DNA of 64,000 nucleotides from JABCPE02 sp963530615 (GTDB taxonomy: Bacteria > Bacteroidota > Bacteroidia > Flavobacteriales > Weeksellaceae). Under the pieces are notes generated by a model. It saw only the letters and a program-made list of their open reading frames with translations. It ran no database searches and was not told the origin of the DNA. Where the stretch lies: the NCBI GenBank assembly GCA_963530615.1, contig CAUSDX010000003.1, positions 129,674-193,673 on the forward strand. The letters are read 5' to 3'. Position numbers and translations under genes: made by a program. Shown here piece after piece: positions 17,400-26,712 of this stretch. Within the stretch, counting starts at the first letter, position 1. Each line of letters begins with the position of its first letter.

Positions 17400-17606
17400 T
17401 TATTTCATGAATGGAGCAGAGAAGATCAATCCAATAAGACCAGCCCCTTCAATAAGACCACAAGCAATCAACATTGCAGCTTGTACTTTATCAGCAGCTT
17501 CTGGTTGTCTAGCGATAGCATCCATCGCATGAGAACCGATTTTAGAAATCCCGTAAGCTACACCTAATACAGCAAATGCAATTGCTACATAATTTAATTG
17601 TTCCAT
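17400..17606 (-). CDS. atpE: ATP synthase c subunit
   Basis: The 68-residue proteolipid forms the rotor ring. Two membrane helices flank the polar loop ARQPE (about residues 32-36). The ion-binding carboxylate is E53 in GLIEGAGLIGL. The residues typical of sodium-binding rings (Gln in helix 1, EST after the carboxylate) are not seen, so proton coupling is expected. Confidence 0.96.
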   Translation of the reverse strand: MEQLNYVAIAFAVLGVAYGISKIGSHAMDAIARQPEAADKVQAAMLIACGLIEGAGLIGLIFSAPFMK

Positions 17607-17659
17607 GATAAAAAAATATTTAGTTAAAATTATATTGTTAATATTCTGAACTCAATTTA

Positions 17660-18727
17660 CTAATGTGATTCTTCATGATGCTCTGCCACAGCCATCCCAA
17701 TATACAAAGCCGACAAAATTGTAAAAATATAAGCTTGAAGCGCTGCCACTAACAATTCTAATATAGACACAAACAAAGCCAAAGGAACAGATACTGCTGC
17801 TACCCCTATATTTTTAAATATAAATATCAATGAAATGATACTCAAAATCATAATATGCCCTGCTGTAATATTAGCCATAAGACGCATTGTCAATGAAAAT
17901 GGCTTCGTAAATATTCCTATAATCTCCAAAGGAATCATTATCGGCTTTAACAATAGAGGAACTGGAGGCCAAAAAATATGTTTCCAATAATCACCATTCG
18001 CATTCAATAAAATTGTAACCAATGTAAATAATGACAATACTAAAGTTACAGCTATATTCCCTGTAAGATTCGCCCCCCCTGGAAAAAACGGCACTAATCC
18101 TAGTAAATTATTCAACCAAATAAAGAAAAACACTGATAACAAGAACGGCATAAACTTCTTGTACTTTTTAGAACCTATATTTGGAATTGCAATTCCGTCT
18201 CTTACCAACAAAACCACTGGCTCAAAAACTCTAGCCACTCCTGTCGGCACTTGTGATTTCTTATAAGAATTTGCCATTGACACAAATAAACCTAATATAA
18301 TCAACACTGAAACAAACAAAGCAAATACATTCTTAGTAATAGACAAATCATAGAAAACATTTTCAGTTCCTTTAAATAAATCTACAATTTGTGCTCTTTC
18401 TAAACCTTCCTCATTCGTTAAAACTCCGTGATGCAAAGTATACCCATCAACCACCTCTCCATGTGCAATTTCGCTTGACATCATAAAATGCCAACCGTTA
18501 GTGTCTTTTACTATAATAGGCAATGGAATTGAAACATGAAATTCATTTTCTTCTCCTTCATTCAAAGTAGCAATATGCCACTCATGAGTATCATAAATAT
18601 GATGGTTAATCAATTCTGAAGGATTGAATACTTCCCCCTTCTCACTTTCATGTTCTCCCGCATAGACAAGACCACAAAACAAAGTAAGCACTAATCCTAA
18701 AAACAATGAATAAAATCTTCGGTTCAT
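17660..18727 (-). CDS. atpB: ATP synthase a subunit
   Basis: This membrane stator subunit carries the essential half-channel arginine, here about R282 in SLTMRLMANITAGH. The 355-residue form is longer than the E. coli protein because of a cleavable signal peptide (about residues 1-23) and a periplasmic N-terminal extension of about 100 residues, both usual in Bacteroidota. Five or six membrane segments follow, with the C-terminal ELLVAALQAYIFTILSALY helix. It is followed by atpE. Confidence 0.96.
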   Translation of the reverse strand: MNRRFYSLFLGLVLTLFCGLVYAGEHESEKGEVFNPSELINHHIYDTHEWHIATLNEGEENEFHVSIPLPIIVKDTNGWHFMMSSEIAHGEVVDGYTLHHGVLTNEEGLERAQIVDLFKGTENVFYDLSITKNVFALFVSVLIILGLFVSMANSYKKSQVPTGVARVFEPVVLLVRDGIAIPNIGSKKYKKFMPFLLSVFFFIWLNNLLGLVPFFPGGANLTGNIAVTLVLSLFTLVTILLNANGDYWKHIFWPPVPLLLKPIMIPLEIIGIFTKPFSLTMRLMANITAGHIMILSIISLIFIFKNIGVAAVSVPLALFVSILELLVAALQAYIFTILSALYIGMAVAEHHEESH

Positions 18728-18782
18728 TTTTTTATTTTATTGGTTTGCAAATATATTCAATTTAATTGAAGTTAAAAAGTAT

Positions 18783-19145
18783 TTAAGATTGATTTTTATC
18801 AGATTTTTGATTATTTCTCATACCCGATAATACAGAAATATACAAAGGTATTGACAACAAGAAAAATACTGTCGCAATAAATATTGCTAATACTGAATTA
18901 TCTCTAATAAAAAACATCCAAAAAACAACCCATAAAATATCTTTCAAAAAATTCATTCCCATAAATTTCATTAAGGATATAGATTCTTGCTTAAATCCTT
19001 GATACAAATACAAAACTATTACATTCAATATCATAAAAGACAAAGCAATCCCTCCTACATGCACTGCATACTCTGGACACCAATAAAGATAGCCTCCTAT
19101 CAAAAAGGCAACCATTATATAAATAATAATACTTATTCTCTTCAA
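18783..19145 (-). CDS. Small membrane protein at the head of the atp operon
   Basis: The 120-residue protein has four predicted membrane helices (about residues 5-22, 28-48, 62-80 and 86-108) and a charged tail. I do not recognise the family with certainty. Its place 55 bp before atpB matches the AtpI/AtpZ-type or associated small membrane proteins that precede the Fo genes in Flavobacteriia, so a role in c-ring assembly or in ion supply is possible but unproven. Confidence 0.7.
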   Translation of the reverse strand: MKRISIIIYIMVAFLIGGYLYWCPEYAVHVGGIALSFMILNVIVLYLYQGFKQESISLMKFMGMNFLKDILWVVFWMFFIRDNSVLAIFIATVFFLLSIPLYISVLSGMRNNQKSDKNQS

Positions 19146-19219
19146 AAGTATATTTTTTGCAAAAATAAAAATTTATTTAATAACTATAAAAAATAGAAAT
19201 ATATTTTTTTCTAGCCTTC

Positions 19220-19636
19220 TCACATTTCATCTATTAGAAAAAATTCTTCATCTTCATCATCCCAAAATTCATCACTATCTATAAAGTTATCCATATCCCT
19301 CCTATCTTTTTTCGTTGGTCTTCCCAATCCTTTCTGGCGATAATAATCTTGTGAAAGTTTTCTTATTTTAAGGAGTTCGTACTGCTCTTTTTCTGTCATG
19401 TCCACAACATAGAGAGCTACCAACTTTGCCCCCACTCTACTTTTAGGAATTTGAATTATCTTAATCTTATAATTGATTTGATTTTTCCTAATCTCTATTA
19501 TCTCTCCTTCCTTTACTTCTCTTGAAGCTTTAACTATCTGACCTCCGATAGACACTCTATTTTTTTTAATTTCTTCGGCAGAGATATTTCTTGTTTTGTA
19601 AAAACGAACACTCCATAAAAATTTATCTAAACGCAT
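19220..19636 (-). CDS. S4-domain RNA-binding protein (Hsp15-like)
   Basis: The 138-residue protein begins with an S4 domain: MRLDKFLWSVRFYKTRN, then the NRVSIGGQIVKASREVKEGE core. Hsp15 (HslR) binds stalled 50S subunits carrying nascent chains in E. coli. The C-terminus differs: a basic GRPTKKDRRD segment and then a strongly acidic tail (about residues 117-138). It lies 28 bp after recO and runs in the same direction. Confidence 0.9.
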   Translation of the reverse strand: MRLDKFLWSVRFYKTRNISAEEIKKNRVSIGGQIVKASREVKEGEIIEIRKNQINYKIKIIQIPKSRVGAKLVALYVVDMTEKEQYELLKIRKLSQDYYRQKGLGRPTKKDRRDMDNFIDSDEFWDDEDEEFFLIDEM

Positions 19637-19664
19637 TTTACCACTTTTATAATTTCAGACCTAT

Positions 19665-20348
19665 TTATTCTGCAAAAATCATCTTTAACACTTCCAAAGA
19701 TTTAGGCGTTTTGAAATCTGGAAAATGATAATGACAATATAGCATAACAGAATCTAAAAATTGCCTTTTCAATTCATTTTTCATTTTAATATTAGAAATA
19801 CCAGACTCTAAAATATAGTTTTTCCACAAACTTGAAATTTCTTCATTAAACAGATGATGGCTTTCCATCATCTCAAAACTCCCAGTTTCTGGTTCCAAAT
19901 ACTTAGCTTCATTTACCAATGGGGCTACTCCTTGCACCTTCAAAAACTTTACCAAGAAAATAAAATGTGCATAAAAATCCTCTCTCTCCACTGCATTACA
20001 AAACTCCTTAATCGCATGGTATATATTTTCTTGTTTCACTTCTGTTCTTAATACTTGGCTCAAAAATTCTGCCACAAAAAATATCATTGATGAAATGCGA
20101 ATATCATTGCTATATAATGACTTACATTGTTCTATTTTTTTGATATTAACAATATTGCTTTTACAATACTCATCAGTTACAAAGGTAATTTCATTAAGTG
20201 GAGCTAAATATGCTTTCTTCTTATTCTTAGCAGAGTAAATTCCTGTCAAAAAATAAGACTGAAAACCCATTTTTTGAGTAAAACAATGTACTATCACATC
20301 ATGATCTCCATACCTTACATAAGACAGTAAATATCCTACATCAGTCAT
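19665..20348 (-). CDS. recO: DNA repair protein RecO
   Basis: RecO acts in RecF-pathway recombination by loading RecA on SSB-coated single strands. The 227-residue protein starts with the OB-fold sequence LLSYVRYGDHDVIVHCFTQKMG (about residues 7-28) and has the GIYSAKNKK turn. The C-terminal helical domain lacks the zinc-finger Cys set of some RecO proteins, as usual in Bacteroidota. It is 15 bp after the 5'-nucleotidase N-domain gene. Confidence 0.92.
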   Translation of the reverse strand: MTDVGYLLSYVRYGDHDVIVHCFTQKMGFQSYFLTGIYSAKNKKKAYLAPLNEITFVTDEYCKSNIVNIKKIEQCKSLYSNDIRISSMIFFVAEFLSQVLRTEVKQENIYHAIKEFCNAVEREDFYAHFIFLVKFLKVQGVAPLVNEAKYLEPETGSFEMMESHHLFNEEISSLWKNYILESGISNIKMKNELKRQFLDSVMLYCHYHFPDFKTPKSLEVLKMIFAE

Positions 20349-20363
20349 CTTCAGCTTCTCATT

Positions 20364-21320
20364 TTATACCATAATAGAATCATCTATTCTCTGATTATTC
20401 CAAGATATTCCGTTAATTTTCTTATTTCTATCAAAGTAAAAATCTATTCTCCCCAATAATAATCCTGCCCACCCTACTTGATTCACCAAAACATTTTTAC
20501 CGTTTTTATTCTGAAACACTTGAGGTTCAGGCAAAAAAGTATGAGTATGCCCGCCGATAATCAAATCTATACCACTTGTTTGAATTGCTACTTTTTTATC
20601 TGTCATTTTCTCCTGTTCATGAACTCCATAATCATAACCCAAGTGAGATAAACACACTACCAAATCACACTTTTTCTCTTTTCTCAGAAAATCGGCGTAA
20701 TGCTGTGCCGTAGCAACAGGATCAAGATATTTTGTTTCTTGATAATTTTTCTTCCCTACCAAACCTTCTAATTCTACTCCTAAACCAAAAATTCCCACCT
20801 TAATATTTTCTTTTTGAAAAATTTTATACAGAATAGTTTTTCCTGCTAAAATTGTTTCAGAGAAATCATAATTAGAACAGACAAAAGGGAATTTAGCATT
20901 GGGTAAAACTTTCAAAAATCCCTCTAATCCATTATCAAAATCATGATTCCCCATTGTAGCTGCATCATATTTCATCATTGACATCAGCTTTAACTCTAAT
21001 TCTCCTCCAAACATATTAAAATACGGAGTTCCTTGGAAAATATCTCCACAATCAAAAAGCAAGACATTTTTTTCATATTTTCTGATTTGCTCTATAAGAG
21101 TGGCTCTTCTGGCGAAACCTCCCTGATTAGGATTTCTACTATGATTTTTTTCAAAAGGTTCTATGCGGCTATGCTGGTCATTGGTATGCAAAATCGTTAT
21201 TTTTCGCATTGATTTTTGTCCCTTAATTTCATTTTTATTATTCGCCAAGATATTATTGGGAATTAAAGTGGTTGCCAACCCTCCTCCTAATATTTTCAAA
21301 AACTCTTTTCTATTCATCAT
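20364..21320 (-). CDS. 5'-nucleotidase/UshA-type metallophosphatase domain protein
   Basis: The 318-residue protein has only the calcineurin-like catalytic half of UshA. Metal ligands are visible: HTNDQHSR, FDCGDIFQG, GNHDFDNG, LSHLG and GGHTHTF. An N-terminal signal with an RK pair before a hydrophobic, glycine-rich core (NRKEFLKILGGGLATTLIP) looks Tat-like or Sec-like, so it is exported. The C-terminal substrate-binding half is encoded by the gene 2 bp upstream. Together they should hydrolyse nucleotides or similar phosphate esters outside the inner membrane. The second of the two initial Met codons (21317) may be the true start. Confidence 0.9.
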   Translation of the reverse strand: MMNRKEFLKILGGGLATTLIPNNILANNKNEIKGQKSMRKITILHTNDQHSRIEPFEKNHSRNPNQGGFARRATLIEQIRKYEKNVLLFDCGDIFQGTPYFNMFGGELELKLMSMMKYDAATMGNHDFDNGLEGFLKVLPNAKFPFVCSNYDFSETILAGKTILYKIFQKENIKVGIFGLGVELEGLVGKKNYQETKYLDPVATAQHYADFLRKEKKCDLVVCLSHLGYDYGVHEQEKMTDKKVAIQTSGIDLIIGGHTHTFLPEPQVFQNKNGKNVLVNQVGWAGLLLGRIDFYFDRNKKINGISWNNQRIDDSIMV

Positions 21321-21322
21321 TT

Positions 21323-22069
21323 TTATTTTTCAAATTTCAAACGCACATCATTTTTCACCTTTACCTCTGGATTTTTTCTAAAATATTCCAAAAATAAATT
21401 TCTCAAAATAACATCTGTTTTTATAGTCTCTCCTTTTTCAAAAAAATACATGCTATCTCCTCCCATAGCTAGATAATCAGAAGTAGCAATATAATAAGTT
21501 TTCCCTATTTGAGGGCGTTCTCCATTGATTAAACCTTCCTCTAACTTCCCATCTTTCACTGTGATATTCAGTTGTGCCACAGGATTATTCCTTTGATGTT
21601 TCTCATAATAATCAAAAATTCCTTGAATATCCTCTCCCTTCATTTTAACGATAACCATCTCATTTTCAAAAGGCATTACCTCAAAAATATTTCTCACCAA
21701 AATATCCCCTTCCGAGATATTATTTCTTATCCCACCGATATTCAAAATTGCAGCATCTACTTTGGGTATTTTATTCTTTACCGCCCAGTCATTTGCTCCT
21801 TCTAATAGGTAATCAGAAAGCAATACTCCAAGATTACTATTATCCCCTGACCTATTTAACTCCACCAAAGTATGAGAAATTTTTTGGTTCATTCTATCAT
21901 CTAATTTTTCTTTATACGGAGCTATTAACTTCACAAATTCCTTTTTGTCTTCAATCGCTTCTCCGATAACAATATTTTCCTGTGTTTTGACATCTACCAA
22001 ATTCATGCTTGAATGACAGGCCATCAATACAGAAAAAATTCCGCCCAATAAATAATATTTAATTCTCAT
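21323..22069 (-). CDS. 5'-nucleotidase C-terminal domain lipoprotein
   Basis: The 248-residue protein starts with a lipoprotein signal (Cys18 in VLMACHSS) and then forms the UshA C-terminal substrate-binding domain: NLGVLLSDYLLEGAN, AILNIGGIRNNISEGDI, VMPFENEMVIVKMKGEDI and the ATSDYLAMGGDSM segment. It has no catalytic metallophosphatase half. That half is encoded by the next gene, 2 bp downstream, so the enzyme is split into two polypeptides. Confidence 0.9.
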   Translation of the reverse strand: MRIKYYLLGGIFSVLMACHSSMNLVDVKTQENIVIGEAIEDKKEFVKLIAPYKEKLDDRMNQKISHTLVELNRSGDNSNLGVLLSDYLLEGANDWAVKNKIPKVDAAILNIGGIRNNISEGDILVRNIFEVMPFENEMVIVKMKGEDIQGIFDYYEKHQRNNPVAQLNITVKDGKLEEGLINGERPQIGKTYYIATSDYLAMGGDSMYFFEKGETIKTDVILRNLFLEYFRKNPEVKVKNDVRLKFEK

Positions 22070-22133
22070 TATCTATAAAAATATAACTGCAAAGATAATA
22101 AATTTAAGCATGAAGCCCTAAAACAAAATCTAT

Positions 22134-22445
22134 TCACATTTCAAAATAAAGATGATAATGATTGGCACATTTAGGATTAAATTTTGCTTTACAATAAAGA
22201 CAAACCTCCGTATTCATATACTCCCAAATACTCAAAACATTTTTGCAATGCCCACAGAGAATCGCCTTTTCGTTCCATTCAGAACTTTTCCAGCGAACCA
22301 TCTCATGAGATTCACAAAACTGATGGCACTGATAACAAGGATAAAAAGTATTACAACATTTACATTTTATCGCAATAATATCTAAAAGACTATGATAATG
22401 CTCACATCTTGTTTCACTATCCACCAATAACCCTTTCAAATTCAT
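22134..22445 (-). CDS. CHY zinc finger protein
   Basis: The 103-residue protein contains 10 Cys and several His in the CHY arrangement: CEHYHSLLDIIAIKCKCCNTFYPCYQCH, seen at about residues 14-41, then CGHCK near 65 and CLYCKAKFNPKC near 83. It should bind three zinc ions. In eukaryotes the domain sits in an E3 ligase; stand-alone bacterial CHY proteins have no settled function. It is divergent from the ABC-F gene. Confidence 0.88.
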   Translation of the reverse strand: MNLKGLLVDSETRCEHYHSLLDIIAIKCKCCNTFYPCYQCHQFCESHEMVRWKSSEWNEKAILCGHCKNVLSIWEYMNTEVCLYCKAKFNPKCANHYHLYFEM

Positions 22446-22525
22446 TTCTTCAATTTTTTATTATTCTGAAACAATCACTTTTCTAAATACACAAAGTTAA
22501 TAATTCCCATCAATTTTAATTTCCT

Positions 22526-22533
22526 TATTTTTG
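22526..22533 (+). promoter_or_regulatory. -7 box of the ABC-F gene
   Basis: TATTTTTG matches the Bacteroidota -7 consensus. It places the transcript start near 22539, so the open frame's first codon, a TTG at 22531, would lie outside the mRNA. This decides for the ATG at 22552. On the other strand, TAACTTTG (22492-22499) is a -7 candidate for the CHY gene. Confidence 0.6.
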
Positions 22534-22551
22534 CAAAAATTTCAAATTAAA

Positions 22552-24477
22552 ATGCTATCAGTTCAAGGATTAGGGCTACATCATTCGGGGAATTATCTCT
22601 TCCGAGATGTCAATTTTACCATAAAAAAGGAAGATAAAATAGGTCTTGTAGGGAAAAACGGAGCTGGAAAGTCTACGCTTCTTAAAATGCTTTCTGGAGA
22701 AATAAATTTCTATGAAGGAAATGTCATCCCAGAAGGTAATATTACCATTGGCTTCCTCAAACAAGATTTAGATTTCGTTAAAGGAAGAACCGTTTGGGAC
22801 GAAACTATGCAAGCCTTTGAACAAATTAATCAATGGAAAAAAGAACTTGAAGAAGTTAATCATCAATTAGCCACAAGAACAGACTATGAAACCGATGATT
22901 ATAGCCAGTTAATCCATAAAATGACTGAATTAAACGACCTTTTACATCACCATGATGCCTATAATTTAGAAGGCGATATAGAAAAAGTTTTGCTCGGATT
23001 GGGCTTCAAAGCAGAAGATTTTAGCAAAATTACTGATGAATTTTCTGGAGGATGGAGAATGCGTATAGAATTAGCTAAATTACTTTTACAAAAAAACGAT
23101 TTGATGCTTCTTGATGAACCTACTAACCATCTGGATATGGAGTCTATCATTTGGCTAGAAAGTTTTCTGAAAGATTATCCAGGTGCAATAGTACTTGTAA
23201 GTCATGATAAACAATTTATGACCGCCGTATGCAATAGAACTTTTGATATCAACAATAAAAAAATTGATGATTATAAAGCAAACTATTCTAAATATCTTAC
23301 ATTAAGGGCAGAACGAAGAGAAAAATTAGAACAAGCCAAAAGAAATCAAGATGCTGAAATCAAACAAATGGAAGATAACATCAATCGCTTCCGTGCTTCG
23401 GCAACTAAAGCGAGTTTTGCTCAATCTTTAATAAAAAAATTAGAAAAAATAGAGCGAATAGAATTAGACAACGAAGATGTATCCAAATTCAACATTCGTT
23501 TTCAGCAAAGTATTGTCCCTGGAAAAGTGATTTTTGAAGCCGAAAATTTAGGTAAAAAATATGGAGACAAGCAGATTTTTGACCATGTGGATTTTTTCGT
23601 GAATAGAGGTCAGAAAATCGCACTTTTAGGACAAAATGGACAAGGAAAAACTACTCTGGCAAAGATTTTAGCAGGAGAAATCAAAGATTATACAGGGACT
23701 TGGACATTAGGACACAATGTAAATATTGGCTATTTTGCTCAAAATCAAGAAGAAGTTTTAGACCCCAATAAAAGCGTTTTGGAGGAAGCAGAAGATGCCG
23801 CTACAGAAGAAACCAGACCAAGAGTAAGGGACCTTTTAGGTAGTTTCTTATTTCAAGGAGAAGATGTTACAAAAAAGACCAAAGTATTATCTGGAGGCGA
23901 GAGAAATCGTTTAGCTCTATGCAAATTACTCCTTCGTCCATTTAATACGCTCATCATGGACGAACCTACCAACCACTTGGATATTCAATCCAAAGAGATT
24001 ATAAAATTAGCCCTTCAAAACTATGATGGGACGCTCATTGTCATTTCTCACGATAGAGAGTTTTTACAAGGTTTATGTGATAAAATTTTTGAATTTAGAA
24101 ATGGACAAATGAAGGAGTTTTTAGGTAATATTGATGAATATTTAGAATATCGCCAAAAAGAAAGTATTCGAGAAATATCTGCCGAAAAAGCCAAATTAGA
24201 CCAAAAACAAGAATCTAAAATTGAGCAAAAAAACATTGAAAAAGAAATAACTAAGCCAACAAATTTCATTAGCAAAGAACAAAAACAACTTCAAAATAGA
24301 ATAAAAAAAGTAGAGGAAAAAATTGCTAAATTAGAAGAAAATATCGCTGAATTAGAGAAAACTTTTTCTAAAATAAATCCTACCGAAGAGCAACTTCACC
24401 AATATAATCAGTTTAAGGAAGAGCTGAAAAATACCACAGAAGAATGGGAAAATTTAATTTTACAAATAGAAGAATAA
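22552..24477 (+). CDS. ABC-F family ATPase
   Basis: The 641-residue protein has two ABC domains in one chain and no membrane segments. Walker A motifs are GKNGAGKST (first half) and GQNGQGKTT (second half), signatures are FSGGWRMR and LSGGERNR, and both halves carry LLDEPTNHLD or IMDEPTNHLD. The linker between them is charged and helical, and a C-terminal coiled coil (from about 545) ends the protein. It resembles the Uup group. ABC-F proteins act on ribosomes; some give antibiotic resistance, but this one looks like a housekeeping member. A terminator follows. Confidence 0.93.
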   Translation: MLSVQGLGLHHSGNYLFRDVNFTIKKEDKIGLVGKNGAGKSTLLKMLSGEINFYEGNVIPEGNITIGFLKQDLDFVKGRTVWDETMQAFEQINQWKKELEEVNHQLATRTDYETDDYSQLIHKMTELNDLLHHHDAYNLEGDIEKVLLGLGFKAEDFSKITDEFSGGWRMRIELAKLLLQKNDLMLLDEPTNHLDMESIIWLESFLKDYPGAIVLVSHDKQFMTAVCNRTFDINNKKIDDYKANYSKYLTLRAERREKLEQAKRNQDAEIKQMEDNINRFRASATKASFAQSLIKKLEKIERIELDNEDVSKFNIRFQQSIVPGKVIFEAENLGKKYGDKQIFDHVDFFVNRGQKIALLGQNGQGKTTLAKILAGEIKDYTGTWTLGHNVNIGYFAQNQEEVLDPNKSVLEEAEDAATEETRPRVRDLLGSFLFQGEDVTKKTKVLSGGERNRLALCKLLLRPFNTLIMDEPTNHLDIQSKEIIKLALQNYDGTLIVISHDREFLQGLCDKIFEFRNGQMKEFLGNIDEYLEYRQKESIREISAEKAKLDQKQESKIEQKNIEKEITKPTNFISKEQKQLQNRIKKVEEKIAKLEENIAELEKTFSKINPTEEQLHQYNQFKEELKNTTEEWENLILQIEE

Positions 24478-24481
24478 AATC

Positions 24482-24515
24482 AAAAGTCTATCTTAGTTAG
24501 GATAGACTTTTTTAT
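24482..24515. terminator. Bidirectional terminator between ABC-F gene and nadE
   Basis: A perfect 11-bp stem (24482-24492 with 24501-24511), an 8-nt loop and a T run on the plus strand lie between the convergent genes. The A run on the left side can serve nadE. Confidence 0.85.
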
Positions 24516-24522
24516 ATTTTTT

Positions 24523-25314
24523 TTATTTTAATTCCAAAGGAATCTTACACACAGGTACAGGATTTACTTTATGCCTCATTGCTTTATTTAGCCTTTCATA
24601 AATCTCAAAAACTTCTTTCTCTCTTCCTTCAAAATCATTAGCAGTATAGGCTGTTTCCTTCTTTTCCATTGCCCATTCTAATTCTTTATAGGAAGCCCCA
24701 ATTTGTTCCTCATCCGTCCGTTCGATATCCCAAAGCCCATCGGTAGGAATTGCATTTTGAATACTTTCTACAATTTTTAATTCTTTTGCTAAATGATAAA
24801 CTTCTGTTTTCGTCAAATCACCAATCGGAGAAATATCCACCCCTCCATCACCATATTTGGTAAAGAAACCTATCCCAAAATCTTCCACTTTATTGCCTGT
24901 CCCTGTTACTAAAAGTCGGTGAATTTGCCCATAATAATACAATGTCAGCATTCTCAAACGAGAACGAGCATTAGCAAAAGCCAAGTCCCTATTTTGAAAA
25001 AAATCATTTTGAGAATTGACACTATTTTCAAAAGTATTAAAAGTAGGCGTCAAATCTACCCTCAAACATTCTACATTTTCATAATTCTCTTTCAAAAATG
25101 CCATATGCTCTTTTGCCCTATTCACTTGGTCTTCTTTTTGTCTAATTGGCATTTCTATTACCAATGTTTTCAAACCTGTTTTTGCTGCCAATGTGGATAC
25201 TACTGCCGAGTCTATCCCTCCTGAAATCCCCACAACAAAACCATTCATTTTAGCATTTTCCGCATAGCTTTCAAGCCAATTTGTAATATAATTAATTACC
25301 TTATCTGTTTTCAT
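24523..25314 (-). CDS. nadE: NAD(+) synthase, ammonia-dependent
   Basis: NadE turns nicotinate adenine dinucleotide into NAD with ATP and ammonia. The 263-residue protein has the PP-loop GISGGIDSA near residue 29, the ARSRLRM segment, TGTGNKVEDFGIGFFTKYGDGGVDISPIGDL in pieces around 140-170, and the PTDGLW region. No glutaminase domain is fused. The open frame reaches a GTG at 25329, but the ATG at 25314 gives the family-typical start. It directly follows nuoN, so NAD synthesis and the NADH dehydrogenase subunits share a transcript. Confidence 0.95.
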   Translation of the reverse strand: MKTDKVINYITNWLESYAENAKMNGFVVGISGGIDSAVVSTLAAKTGLKTLVIEMPIRQKEDQVNRAKEHMAFLKENYENVECLRVDLTPTFNTFENSVNSQNDFFQNRDLAFANARSRLRMLTLYYYGQIHRLLVTGTGNKVEDFGIGFFTKYGDGGVDISPIGDLTKTEVYHLAKELKIVESIQNAIPTDGLWDIERTDEEQIGASYKELEWAMEKKETAYTANDFEGREKEVFEIYERLNKAMRHKVNPVPVCKIPLELK

Positions 25315-25329
25315 TTTAATATTTTTCAC

Positions 25330-26694
25330 TTATTTCAAATAATACAAAATTTTACTTCCTAAAACTCCTAAAATGAAAGTTAAAACAATCACGAATATTG
25401 CTATCAATTGATAACTCAAATTTAATTTCCGAGTAAATTGATTATTTCCTCCTTTTTGAAAATACATTGACATTATCAGTCTTAAATAGTATGCCACACT
25501 TATGACTGATGCCAATACTGCCAAAATAACTAAAAAAAGACTATCTTTCACGGCTGGTAAAAACATTCCTAATTTCCCCATAAACCCTGCTGTAAAAGGA
25601 ATTCCTGCCATGGACAACAATGAAATAGAAATTGTTAAAGCTAATAATTTTTGACTTTTTGCCAAACCATTAAAAGAATGATAAAAAGTACTTTCTTTAT
25701 ATTTTTCTACCCAAATCACACCCATAAATACCCCTACATTCGCCAAAGAATAAGCCAATAAATAAAATGCCAAATTCTGCACCGAATTTTCATCCGCTCC
25801 AAAAAATACCAATCCTATATATCCTACATTCACTATACTGGAATACGCCAACATCTTTTTGACATCATCTTGTACCAATCCTAAAAAACTTCCTACCAAA
25901 AGCGTTAAACTTATCATTCCGTATAAAACTAACAACCAATCTTCTCTAATTCCTATAAAAGCGATATTCATCAACCTAAAAAAGGCATAAAAACCTGCTA
26001 TTTTAACAACTGATGCCATAAATAGAGTTATCCATGTAGGCGAACCATAATACACATCTGGAGACCACATATGGAAAGGAACCATTGCCACCTTAAATGC
26101 CATAGCTCCCAAAACAAATATTGCCCCTAAAATAAATTTCGTATTTCCACCTTGTTTTTGACTGAATTGACTAATAGTTTCTAAATCAAAACTCCCAACA
26201 CTTCCATACAATAAAGCAAAACCAAAAAGCAGAAAACCAGTCGCAAAAGCTCCCATTAAAAAATATTTTACAGATGCCTCCACCGACCGCAAATCTATTT
26301 TCTCACTCCCCGCCAAAACATAAAGAGGAATTGACAATATCTCAACTCCTAAAAACAACACCATAATATTCTGAAAGCCAAATAATAAAAATCCTCCGCA
26401 TAAAGAAAATAACACTAAAGCATACATCTCTGGCTGATGATTTCTATGCCGATACAAGGCAAAATCTCCCAAAAATAAAATCAGAACATTTACCACCAAT
26501 GTAATCTTGGTCAATAATGTAGCATGTTCATCAAACCAAAACATTTTTTGGTAAGAATTTCCAAAATAAATTTCTGAAAAAAAACTCACAATAAAAGCGA
26601 CCAAAGTACCTAATATTGCAATATTATTTACCCATTTACCTTTTAAAAATAAAGTCAAAACTCCCGTTAGAAAAACAATAACTAATACACTCAC
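25330..26694 (-). CDS. nuoN: NADH-quinone oxidoreductase subunit N
   Basis: This is an antiporter-like proton-pumping subunit of complex I, 454 residues, with about 14 membrane helices. The conserved core KYFLMGAFATGFLLFG, the AFKVAMVPFHMWSPDVYYGSP segment and KKMLAYSSIVNVGY are all visible. It lies 18 bp after nuoM and directly before nadE. Confidence 0.96.
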   Translation of the reverse strand: MSVLVIVFLTGVLTLFLKGKWVNNIAILGTLVAFIVSFFSEIYFGNSYQKMFWFDEHATLLTKITLVVNVLILFLGDFALYRHRNHQPEMYALVLFSLCGGFLLFGFQNIMVLFLGVEILSIPLYVLAGSEKIDLRSVEASVKYFLMGAFATGFLLFGFALLYGSVGSFDLETISQFSQKQGGNTKFILGAIFVLGAMAFKVAMVPFHMWSPDVYYGSPTWITLFMASVVKIAGFYAFFRLMNIAFIGIREDWLLVLYGMISLTLLVGSFLGLVQDDVKKMLAYSSIVNVGYIGLVFFGADENSVQNLAFYLLAYSLANVGVFMGVIWVEKYKESTFYHSFNGLAKSQKLLALTISISLLSMAGIPFTAGFMGKLGMFLPAVKDSLFLVILAVLASVISVAYYLRLIMSMYFQKGGNNQFTRKLNLSYQLIAIFVIVLTFILGVLGSKILYYLK

Positions 26695-26712
26695 TATTTC
26701 TCAGAATTATAT

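Noticed and set aside
22531..22551. TTG start of the ABC-F gene
   Set aside because: It overlaps the -7 promoter box; the ATG at 22552 fits the family.
25315..25329. GTG start of nadE
   Set aside because: The ATG at 25314 gives the normal N-terminus.
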